Source: CAYVZU01 sp964455935 (GTDB lineage Bacteria > Fibrobacterota > CAYVZU01). Taken from it: a DNA stretch of 8,651 nucleotides. The notes beneath the pieces were generated by a model, which did not search any database, was not told where the DNA came from, and saw nothing but the letters and a program-made list of their open reading frames with translations. Location of the stretch: the NCBI GenBank assembly GCA_964455935.1, contig CAYVZU010000146.1:1-8651 (forward strand), given 5' to 3'. This document shows positions 1 to 5,646 of the stretch, piece by piece; position 1 is the stretch's first letter; every line of letters begins with the position of its first letter. Position numbers and translations under genes: made by a program.

Positions 1-2
1 AC

Positions 3-296
3 TTCGTATATTCGTGGGGTTTCGAGCAGGGGATTTTCCTCTGGAGCGAGCGGAGGAGCCCAACCTGGAACATGTTTGCCCCCATCATCAACCCCGCGGT
101 GTTCACGCGCGAGGAACTGGACGAACACTTCACCCAATTGGAAATGAACAAGCCGAAATTCATCCTTGTGACCACGCCATTTGGACAATTCAAGAGATTT
201 GAGAACTTTGTCACCTTTCATTACGCCGTCGACAGGAAGGTGCCGCCCATTGCCTACCTTTTTCGCCTGCGCACCGATCCCGCAAAGGTGGGATAA
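3..296 (+). CDS. C-terminal fragment of a probable GT39/ArnT-like membrane glycosyltransferase (5' end outside window)
   Basis: The reading frame is open from the left edge (base 3) to a TAA at 294-296, giving about 97 residues of a longer protein whose start lies outside the window. It reads FVYSWGFEQGIFLWSERRSPTWNMF at the left end, then EELDEHFTQLEMNKPKFILVT. This pattern (a Y-x-W-G-x-x-x-x-I/L-x-x-x-S-x-R-x-x-P-T stretch, then a short helix and a NKPKFI-type strand) is typical of the soluble tail that follows the membrane helices in dolichyl-phosphate-mannose/ArnT-type (GT39, PMT_2) transferases. These use polyprenyl-phosphate sugars on the outer face of the inner membrane. No membrane helix is left in the fragment, so the family call rests on tail similarity only. 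The next gene starts 5 bases after its stop, so it is probably in the same operon. An ATG at 72 lies inside this frame but has no sign of being a true start. Confidence 0.6.
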   Translation, partial: FVYSWGFEQGIFLWSERRSPTWNMFAPIINPAVFTREELDEHFTQLEMNKPKFILVTTPFGQFKRFENFVTFHYAVDRKVPPIAYLFRLRTDPAKVG

Positions 297-301
297 AGGG
301 A

Positions 302-1105
302 ATGGGACCATCCGACCTGGAATACGTGGGGTTGCGGCTTGTCCGCCGGTTCCTGTTTCGCCCGGGTCTTTTGCGTCTATTCGAGCCTTTTCTTCCGTAT
401 TACCGGGTGAGCGTGAACGAAGACACACCGGATTCGATTGTCGAACGATACGCACGGCATTGTCGAACCAGAGGAATTGACTTGGCCGGCAGAACCGTTC
501 TCGAAATTGGGGTGGGGGCGACCAACGGCACCGGGTATGAACTGGCGGCGCGGGGCGTCAAATCCTGGTGTGGATTTGAACCCCATGCCGCCTACCAAAG
601 GAAGCTCGATCAGGCGATTCTGGAGAAGGCGCAGCACCGGCTGCTTTCCGAGACGTGGAGGGCGGCTGTGCGAAGAGTCGCTGCGCTTTCCGAGGTGCCG
701 GACGGCAGCATCGATCTGGTGCTTTCGCATTCCGTTCTGGAGCATGTGAGCGATCCTCATTTGCTGTTTCGAACGATAGCGCCCAAGCTGGCCGAGAAAG
801 CCGAAATGATCCATATCGTTGACTATCGCGATCACTTTTTCAAATACCCGCACCATTTCCTCCTGTTCGGCAATAGGACCTGGCGACGGTTCCTGGATCC
901 AGGCGATTTGCCCCGGCACCGGTTTTCCGATCACGCGGATAGCCTCAGAAATATCGGGTGCAGTGTGGATCTGTTCGAAAACACGGTGGATGAGGCAGGT
1001 TTTGGCCGCATCCGCAACCGGATCCATGCGGAATTCCGACGCTATCCGCAGCGGGACCTGGCCATGACGGGCGCGGTGATCTACGCGCGAAAGGAGCAGC
1101 CGTGA
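302..1105 (+). CDS. Class I SAM-dependent methyltransferase (Methyltransf_11/23-like), 267 aa
   Basis: This is a Rossmann-fold methyltransferase that would move a methyl group from S-adenosylmethionine to an acceptor, most likely a sugar hydroxyl given the neighbours. Motif I is VLEIGVGAT at residues 66-74. The acidic residue that would hold the SAM ribose is probably E93 in GFEP. The motif II region is IDLVLSHSVLEHV at 137-149. A distinctive HIVDYRDHFFKYP block at 171-183 recurs as HIVDLRDH in the methyltransferase at 7581-8518. The N-terminus is basic and hydrophobic (LRLVRRFLFRPGLLRLFEPF), which might hold it near the membrane, but it is not a signal peptide. The ATG at 302 is preceded by AAAGGGA with almost no spacer, so the ribosome binding site is weak and translation may be coupled to the upstream gene. 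The stop overlaps the next start (GTGA, 1102-1105). The acceptor cannot be read from the sequence. Confidence 0.85.
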   Translation: MGPSDLEYVGLRLVRRFLFRPGLLRLFEPFLPYYRVSVNEDTPDSIVERYARHCRTRGIDLAGRTVLEIGVGATNGTGYELAARGVKSWCGFEPHAAYQRKLDQAILEKAQHRLLSETWRAAVRRVAALSEVPDGSIDLVLSHSVLEHVSDPHLLFRTIAPKLAEKAEMIHIVDYRDHFFKYPHHFLLFGNRTWRRFLDPGDLPRHRFSDHADSLRNIGCSVDLFENTVDEAGFGRIRNRIHAEFRRYPQRDLAMTGAVIYARKEQP

Positions 1106-2163
1106 ACGCAGCCAACTTGTTTCGCCTTTGCGCAGTAACGCTAAAGGCGATCAAGAAGCCGCAACGGGTGGGCATTCGCCCAATTCACCTCCAATTGGAA
1201 CCCAATACCGCCTGCAATCTTGCCTGCCCGCAGTGTACTAGAGAGACCTATGTCGACCAGCCCCGGAACATGTCCTTCGAGGATTTCGCCGCGATCCTTG
1301 ACGAGATTAAGCCGCAGGCTCTTACCCTCAACGGACTTGGCGAGCCCTTCCTGCATCCTGACATCCTGAAGATGATCGCCTACGCAAAGTCGAAGGGGGC
1401 CAACGTCAATACTACGTCGAATTTCACGGTGATCCGGCCCGACCAGATCCGGGAAACGGCGGCAAGCAGTCTCGATCTGCTCAATGTCTCTGTCGACGCG
1501 GCCTGCGCGGAAACCTACCAGAAGATTCGCGGCAAGGATTTTTGGAGCCGCGTGCAAGACAATCTCCGTACTTTTGTCGACGAACGGAAAAGGACCGGCC
1601 GCTCGCTGCCTTTGCTGCGACTCTGTTTTGTGGTCCAGGACGGGAATCTGGGCGAGATGGTGCCGTTCTTCGAAATGGCCGGGTCGATTGGGGCCGATGC
1701 CATCCTTTACCAGGTCTTTACCGCGTTTCAGGAAAATCAGAAGGACCTCATTGGCGGATTCGACGCAACCCGGTTCGAGTCGAACCTGCTGGAAATACGG
1801 AAGCGGGAGAAGAACGGCCGGGGCCCGCGAACCAATGCGGCGCTTCTGCTGAGGAGGATTGGGGATATACGGGCGCACTATGGGGGAAAGAGAATTGTCC
1901 AGACGCAGCGGTGCATTATGCCCTGGATCTCCGCCTACATCTCGGTGGAGGGAGAGGTGCGGCCTTGCTGCAGGTTCAGCGGCGTCCGGCTTGCCTTCGG
2001 AGATGCCCGCGGGAAGGATGGTTTTGTGAAAACCTTCGACAGCCCGGCCTACAGGGAATTCCGCCGGGGGCTGGCCAAAAACCAGGCGCCCCATCCCGTC
2101 TGCCTCAACTGTCTGGCCGACAGCGTCTGGGATGTGCTCGTTGAGAAATACCTGAGATCCTAA
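1102..2163 (+). CDS. Radical SAM / SPASM-domain iron-sulfur enzyme, 353 aa
   Basis: The radical SAM signature CxxxCxxC is at C38, C42 and C45 (ACNLACPQCTRE); it binds the 4Fe-4S cluster that splits SAM into a 5'-deoxyadenosyl radical. The following TLNGLGEPFLHPDI stretch matches the conserved glycine-rich SAM-binding (GGEP-like) strand. The C-terminal region carries C271, the pair C289-C290 in VRPCCRF, and C334-x-x-C337, the spacing expected of a SPASM or twitch auxiliary cluster. SPASM enzymes include peptide-maturing proteins and sugar-type dehydrogenases such as BtrN, so the family alone does not give the reaction. Here the context suggests oxidation, epimerisation or deoxygenation of a glycan precursor, which is inference. 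No small precursor-peptide gene is visible nearby. The GTG start has an excellent AAGGAG at 1091-1096 with a 5-base spacer and overlaps the preceding stop by 4 bases. A long antisense open frame inside it is a shadow. Confidence 0.88.
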   Translation: MNAANLFRLCAVTLKAIKKPQRVGIRPIHLQLEPNTACNLACPQCTRETYVDQPRNMSFEDFAAILDEIKPQALTLNGLGEPFLHPDILKMIAYAKSKGANVNTTSNFTVIRPDQIRETAASSLDLLNVSVDAACAETYQKIRGKDFWSRVQDNLRTFVDERKRTGRSLPLLRLCFVVQDGNLGEMVPFFEMAGSIGADAILYQVFTAFQENQKDLIGGFDATRFESNLLEIRKREKNGRGPRTNAALLLRRIGDIRAHYGGKRIVQTQRCIMPWISAYISVEGEVRPCCRFSGVRLAFGDARGKDGFVKTFDSPAYREFRRGLAKNQAPHPVCLNCLADSVWDVLVEKYLRS

Positions 2164-2182
2164 GGAAAAGAGGGAGAATCTG

Positions 2183-2677
2183 GTGAAGCGCTATATCTAC
2201 GCTACGGTATATGGGATTGTGAAGTACCTGCCGACTCCGGTCGGAGATTTGCTCAGGTTTGTCGTGCTGCGCTGCTTTATGAAGAGACTCCGGACGGTAT
2301 GGATCCACGAAGGCGTGACTATGCACTGGCCCGAAAAGATCTCTGTCGGAGAGAGGACTTCGCTCAACGAGTTTGTCTTCATCAACGGATTCGGTGGAGT
2401 GACGATCGGCGGCTTCGTCGCCATCGGGAGCGGAGTGAAAATCTTTTCGGCCGAACACTCCTTCTCCGGCCGCGAGGTGGCGCCCTATTGCCAGCCAATC
2501 ACTGAAAGACCCGTGGTGATCGAAGACGAGGCTTATCTTGGGCTGAACGCGGTTATTCTAGGCGGGGTACGGGTGGGGCGGGGATCCGTCGTTGGGGCGG
2601 GCGCAGTCGTGACCAAGGATGTTCCGCCCTACGCCGTGGTTGCGGGTGTGCCGGCCAGGGTTATCCGTTACCGGTGA
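2183..2677 (+). CDS. Hexapeptide-repeat (left-handed beta-helix) acyltransferase, WcaF/MAT-like, 164 aa
   Basis: This protein would transfer an acetyl (or other acyl) group from acyl-CoA to a sugar, probably as a soluble trimer. After a 40-residue N-terminal segment come imperfect hexapeptide repeats (for example VTIGGFVAIGSGV at 73-85 and VVIEDEAYLGLNAVILGGVRVGRGSVVGAGAVV at 111-143). The family-typical ending TKDVPPYAVVAGVPARVI follows, at 144-161. The likely catalytic histidine is H92 in SAEHSFS. About 160 residues is a normal length for maltose/colanic-acid O-acetyltransferase relatives. The GTG start at 2183 has AGGGAG at 2171-2176 with a 6-base spacer and lies 19 bases after the radical SAM stop. 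The end GTGA overlaps the possible GTG start of the next methyltransferase. The target sugar cannot be told; O-acetylation of the same glycan is the simplest reading. Confidence 0.87.
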   Translation: MKRYIYATVYGIVKYLPTPVGDLLRFVVLRCFMKRLRTVWIHEGVTMHWPEKISVGERTSLNEFVFINGFGGVTIGGFVAIGSGVKIFSAEHSFSGREVAPYCQPITERPVVIEDEAYLGLNAVILGGVRVGRGSVVGAGAVVTKDVPPYAVVAGVPARVIRYR

Positions 2678-3558
2678 AAGACATGCTCTCGGAGAATCTC
2701 ATACGCGGTATTGAACGGAACTGCCGCAAATCGTTTTCCGGCCTTTTCGAAAAGAATTTCGATTTTCATCGAATGGCCTGCGAGTTCGTCAGCCAGGAGA
2801 GGGCTCGGGAGGAACTTTTTCGTCTGCAGGCGGTGGCGCAGAGGCCGCTTGCCGGGAAAAGCCTTCTCGAAATTGGAAGCGGCTACGGAATGCTTCTGGC
2901 TGTGGCCCGAAGGGAATTTGGGGTTGAGTCCTTTGGGTTGGAGCCTGCGGAGCAGTTTGAGGGCACGTTCGAAATGTCGCGCAGTCTCCTTTTGGAGCTT
3001 GGACTGCCTTGCGGGATCGTGGAAAAGGGGCTGGGGGAATGCAATCCGTACTCGAACGAGCACTTTGATTTGGTCTATTCCTCGAACGTCCTGGAGCATG
3101 TGCAGGACCCCGGGCAGGTGATCGGCGAGTCCTTGCGCGTCCTCAGGCCCGGGGGGCTGTTGGTCTTTGTTGTTCCCAACTATGGATCCTGGTGGGAGGG
3201 TCACTACGGAATGATCATGATCCCGCACTCACCCAAATGGCTTCTGAAATGCGAGGCGCGTCTGCTGAGCCGTGAAACGAAGTTCGTGGATACACTGCAG
3301 TTGGTCACTTATCGAAGGATGCAGCAGTGGCTTTGCCCTTATCGCAAGACGGCTCGCATCCTTACGATGGGCCAGGAAATATGGGAAAAGCGATTGCGGA
3401 CACTGGATTTCAGCGAATGGGCAAGCCTGGGAAAGCTAAAGAAAATCCTGGCCTTCAGCAGAAGGTTAGGCCTGAACAGGCTACTGGCGCGGGTCGGGAA
3501 GACGCTTCACTGGGAAACGCCTTTCATTCTCGTTATGGAAAAGCTTGCCTCTTCCTGA
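2674..3558 (+). CDS. Class I SAM-dependent methyltransferase, 294 aa, last gene of the left operon
   Basis: Motif I is LLEIGSGYG at residues 64-72, with the ribose-binding acid probably E90 in GLEP. The motif II region is FDLVYSSNVLEHV at 131-143, and the strand after LRVLRPGG reads LLVFVVPNYGSWWEGHYG at 162-179. A PNY-S-x-EGHY stretch of this kind is familiar from methyltransferases in polysaccharide clusters. Residues 180-294 form a basic, helix-rich C-terminal half that may bind the acceptor. The start is uncertain. GTG at 2674 overlaps the preceding stop (GTGA), whereas ATG at 2683 would have GGTGA at 2673-2677 as its ribosome site with a 5-base spacer; the two differ by three residues. 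Its last 26 bases overlap the 3' end of the opposing methyltransferase, so there is no room for a separate terminator between them. Confidence 0.87.
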   Translation: MKDMLSENLIRGIERNCRKSFSGLFEKNFDFHRMACEFVSQERAREELFRLQAVAQRPLAGKSLLEIGSGYGMLLAVARREFGVESFGLEPAEQFEGTFEMSRSLLLELGLPCGIVEKGLGECNPYSNEHFDLVYSSNVLEHVQDPGQVIGESLRVLRPGGLLVFVVPNYGSWWEGHYGMIMIPHSPKWLLKCEARLLSRETKFVDTLQLVTYRRMQQWLCPYRKTARILTMGQEIWEKRLRTLDFSEWASLGKLKKILAFSRRLGLNRLLARVGKTLHWETPFILVMEKLASS

Positions 3559-4327
3559 AGACAAATTCGTTGCACCCCGTTGGGACCTTCGCATCGACCT
3601 GGCGGATGCATCGGAAGCCAAGATTCTCAACCATCCGTACCAACTCAGAACAGCTGGCATATTCATAGGGATACCCACCCACCCAATCGATGACGTTGTA
3701 ATAGAAATCCATCCCGCGTTCCTGGCGCAGGGGATTCGAACCGGTCACAGCGAACTTGGCCAGCGCGATTATCGGCACAAAGGCCCCGATCATTGCCTTT
3801 TTTATCCAGCTGGGCGCTTTGCAGTAACCCCATTTGATCGCCCTCCACAATGGCGAACTCCAGTGCCGGTTGTAGATGGCAATGACAAGATGGCCTTCGG
3901 GTTTTACCAAGGCCGCGGTGTTGCGGAATGCCCGTCGCATATTGCCTGTGTGATGCAGCACACCCCAGGAATGGACAATGTCGAAGCCAGCGCCACCTGA
4001 AGCCCCGCGCAAGCGACCCACGATGCTGTCCACCAAAACGGACCCGATTACCACGGGAACCTTATTCGCGTTGCCCAGCAGGGATTTTGTCCTGGCAAGC
4101 GCTTCAGCGCATTTGGGATTGATATCATTTCCGTATGCGTGAGCACCCTGTTCCGCCGCAAACAGAAGGCTTAGGCCTTGGCCGAAGCCGATGTCGAGAA
4201 AGGATTTCCCTTGCAGGGGAATCCCCTGGAATAGCGAGATGAAATCGGCGCGCGCCGCTTCAATCCGCGCTGGGGTCAGTGCCTTGTTGGCGAATTCGAT
4301 CCAGTTTTTCCCGAAATCGAACTGCAT
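3533..4327 (-). CDS. Class I SAM-dependent methyltransferase with RGM..DWVGGYP motif, 264 aa
   Basis: Motif I is FLDIGFGQG at residues 43-51, with D68 in GNDINP as the likely ribose-binding acid. FDIVHSWGVLHHTG at 115-128 is the motif II region. The C-terminal half has RGMDFYYNVIDWVGGYPYEYAS at 204-225 and ends with GCNEFVF at 251-257. That pair marks a well-populated but poorly characterised methyltransferase family often labelled UbiG-like; the label says nothing firm about substrate. Residues 175-193 (WIKKAMIGAFVPIIALAKF) are markedly hydrophobic and could touch a lipid or lipid-linked acceptor. The ATG at 4327 has GGAGGA (complement of 4335-4340) 7 bases upstream, inside the end of the glycosyltransferase gene, and only 3 bases separate the two genes. 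They are therefore almost certainly co-transcribed. Its tail overlaps the opposing gene by 26 bases. Confidence 0.87.
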   Translation of the reverse strand: MQFDFGKNWIEFANKALTPARIEAARADFISLFQGIPLQGKSFLDIGFGQGLSLLFAAEQGAHAYGNDINPKCAEALARTKSLLGNANKVPVVIGSVLVDSIVGRLRGASGGAGFDIVHSWGVLHHTGNMRRAFRNTAALVKPEGHLVIAIYNRHWSSPLWRAIKWGYCKAPSWIKKAMIGAFVPIIALAKFAVTGSNPLRQERGMDFYYNVIDWVGGYPYEYASCSELVRMVENLGFRCIRQVDAKVPTGCNEFVFRKRQAFP

Positions 4328-4330
4328 GCT

Positions 4331-5461
4331 CTATTCCTCCCTCTTCAGGATGCGCTCGGCAGCGGCCGCCCATGAATATCGCAGCGCGGCCTTTCGCGCA
4401 CCAGCGGATAGCGACTCGCATTTTGCATTCTTTGCCGCTGTCCGCATGGCTGAAGCTAGTTCCCCGGGCCGTTCCAGCGGAAAAAGCAGGCCGTTCTCGT
4501 TATGTATGATGAGTTCGCGGTGCGGGGGTATATCACTGGCGATCACGGGCAGGCCGCAAGCCATTGCCTCCAGAACCGTGTTGGGCATGCCTTCGTCGAA
4601 AGACGGGTTCACAAAGCAGAACGCCTTCCGATAATGTCCCAGAAGATCGGACTTTGAGCACCAGCCCGGCAGGCGAACCGCCCGGGTTAGAATCCCTGAT
4701 TTCGCGACACGGGCCATAATCTGCGGCCGCAAGGGACCGTCTCCGACAAGATTCAGTTCCATATCCGGGTTTGCTGCAGCCACTGCCGCAAACTGATATA
4801 GAAGAGCGAAAAGGTTCTTCTGGGATGAAAGCCGGCCGACAAAAAGGAACCTCTTGTTTCCCCCGCGCGGGCACTGCGGCGGACAGAAGAAATCCGTGTC
4901 CACGCCGTTGGGNNNNNNNNNNACCCGCCGGCCAATTTTCCCGGCGGTCCTTTGGGCCAATTGGGCCAGTCCTGCGCTGTTGGCGACAATGCGATCCGCG
5001 CGGCGCCAGACATAATTTGTCAGCGGCATTGTGATCGCGTGGAGTCTCCTAAGGTTCACGGGAAGAAATCCGGGAACATCGCCCCCGCGCAGAAGGAGGG
5101 TCACCGGAATGCGATGGCGTTGGCCCAAGGGAATCGCCGCAAGGCCGGTAGGGAGTCCAAAGAAGCAGATGATACGGTCGTAATGCTTCTGTTTGCAAAG
5201 CCGGGCTGCCTTCCGGAACCCATGCAGCACATAGCTGGCCATCTCGCGCGGATTCGACTGGTCCATTTCCTTGCGCGCCGAACGCACCCTGTGAATCGTG
5301 GCGGTTCCAAACTCTTTGCATTCGGCTGGAAGGCCGGCGAAACCGGTTGTGACAATGTCACAGGCAATTCCCATGCGGCTCCATTCGCGAGCCAGGAACC
5401 AGGTCGCATTGCCGGCGCCGCCGCCCAGCGGCGGATACTCGTAATTGAGGATAAGAAGCAC
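4331..5461 (-). CDS. GT4-family (GT-B fold) glycosyltransferase, 376 aa, crossed by a 10-base N gap
   Basis: This enzyme would move a sugar from a nucleotide-sugar donor onto a growing glycan at the cytoplasmic face. From the chosen start, the N-terminal domain opens with LLILNYEYPPLGGGAG, the classic GT4 acceptor-domain start. The linker carries PNGVDTDFF (184-192), then FLFVGRLSSQKN starts the donor domain. The EX7E motif is E290 and E298 in FDEGMPNTVLEAMACGLPVI. The C-terminal RELIIHNENGLLFP stretch is also family-typical. The gap leaves residues 181-183 unknown, but the frame continues through it. The frame can be extended to a TTG at 5518, but GTG at 5461 is preferred because AGGAG lies 4 bases upstream, the protein then begins exactly at the first family strand, and a TATAAT promoter lies inside the would-be extension. 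Donor and acceptor sugars cannot be inferred. Confidence 0.9.
   Translation of the reverse strand: MLLILNYEYPPLGGGAGNATWFLAREWSRMGIACDIVTTGFAGLPAECKEFGTATIHRVRSARKEMDQSNPREMASYVLHGFRKAARLCKQKHYDRIICFFGLPTGLAAIPLGQRHRIPVTLLLRGGDVPGFLPVNLRRLHAITMPLTNYVWRRADRIVANSAGLAQLAQRTAGKIGRRXXXXPNGVDTDFFCPPQCPRGGNKRFLFVGRLSSQKNLFALLYQFAAVAAANPDMELNLVGDGPLRPQIMARVAKSGILTRAVRLPGWCSKSDLLGHYRKAFCFVNPSFDEGMPNTVLEAMACGLPVIASDIPPHRELIIHNENGLLFPLERPGELASAMRTAAKNAKCESLSAGARKAALRYSWAAAAERILKREE
4913..4922. other. Assembly gap (10 N) inside the glycosyltransferase gene
   Basis: Ten consecutive N bases. On the coding (minus) strand the base before them completes a GTN codon, which is valine whatever the missing base. 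Three unknown codons follow, then PNGVD. GT4 proteins commonly have V-x-V/I-I-P-N-G-V-D here, so the gap length fits the expected protein exactly. Confidence 0.98.
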
Positions 5462-5465
5462 AGTT

Positions 5466-5470
5466 CTCCT
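5466..5470 (-). promoter_or_regulatory. Ribosome binding site deciding the GT4 start
   Basis: The complement reads AGGAG, 4 bases before the GTG at 5461. No comparable site precedes the upstream TTG at 5518, so this site argues for the shorter protein. Confidence 0.65.
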
Positions 5471-5489
5471 GTGATTGGAATGCGAATTT

Positions 5490-5518
5490 ATTATAATTTG
5501 TTTGCTGTTGGCGAGCAA
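5490..5518 (-). promoter_or_regulatory. Candidate sigma-70-type promoter for the minus-strand GT4/methyltransferase pair
   Basis: On the minus strand a perfect TATAAT (-10, complement of 5490-5495) lies 17 bases after TTGCTC (-35, complement of 5513-5518; three of six bases match TTGACA). Transcription would begin near 5483, leaving a leader of roughly 20 bases before the GTG at 5461 with AGGAG inside it. The spacing is ideal and the stretch is the most AT-rich part of this neighbourhood. The core ATTATAAT is palindromic, so a -10 also reads on the plus strand, but no -35 at suitable distance is visible there. Confidence 0.55.
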
Positions 5519-5589
5519 CCAACTAAGGCAAAGTGGGGTTTGGCAGGATATGTTGATCTCTGGTCCGGAAAGTTATAGCGACGGTCCCT

Positions 5590-5605
5590 GTCATCTCGTC
5601 ATCCT
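5590..5605 (+). repeat. Short imperfect 8-base tandem repeat in the divergent intergenic region
   Basis: GTCATCTC is followed directly by GTCATCCT, two copies of an 8-base unit differing at two positions. It lies about 40 bases upstream of the transglutaminase-like gene. It may be chance or a small operator-like element. Confidence 0.3.
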
Positions 5606-5612
5606 GTCCAAT

Positions 5613-5630
5613 TTTCGGGCTTGCCCCAAA
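5613..5630 (+). promoter_or_regulatory. Small leader hairpin upstream of the transglutaminase-like gene
   Basis: TTT-C-GGGC-TT-GCCC-C-AAA forms an inverted repeat: three A-T pairs, one C-C mismatch and a GC-rich stem closed by a four-base CTTG loop. It ends 7 bases before the GGGAG ribosome site of the gene starting at 5647, close enough to affect translation. The role is inference; no known riboswitch pattern is recognised. Confidence 0.3.
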
Positions 5631-5646
5631 GAAGACCGGGAGTAAG

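Noticed and set aside
377..1027. Open frame of 216 codons antisense to the first methyltransferase
   Set aside because: The sense strand carries SAM motifs I and II; the antisense product has no family-like pattern.
1141..2094. Open frame of 317 codons antisense to the radical SAM gene
   Set aside because: It has no recognisable domain and no ribosome site, and it mirrors a gene with clear cysteine motifs; GC-rich third positions create such antisense frames.
2299..2505. Overlapping open frame within the acyltransferase gene
   Set aside because: It is a frame shadow; the hexapeptide repeats are continuous only in the frame starting at 2183.
3550..3561. TCTTCCTGAAGA inverted repeat at the junction of the converging genes as a two-way terminator
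   Set aside because: The stem is at most 5 bp with a 2-base loop, AT-rich, has no T-run on either side, and sits within coding sequence.
3731..3742. GGTTCGAATCCC on the minus strand, looking like a tRNA T-loop
   Set aside because: The bases around the loop do not form a T-stem (only about two pairs), no anticodon or acceptor arms are found, and it lies in the middle of a well-supported methyltransferase gene (VTGSNPL).
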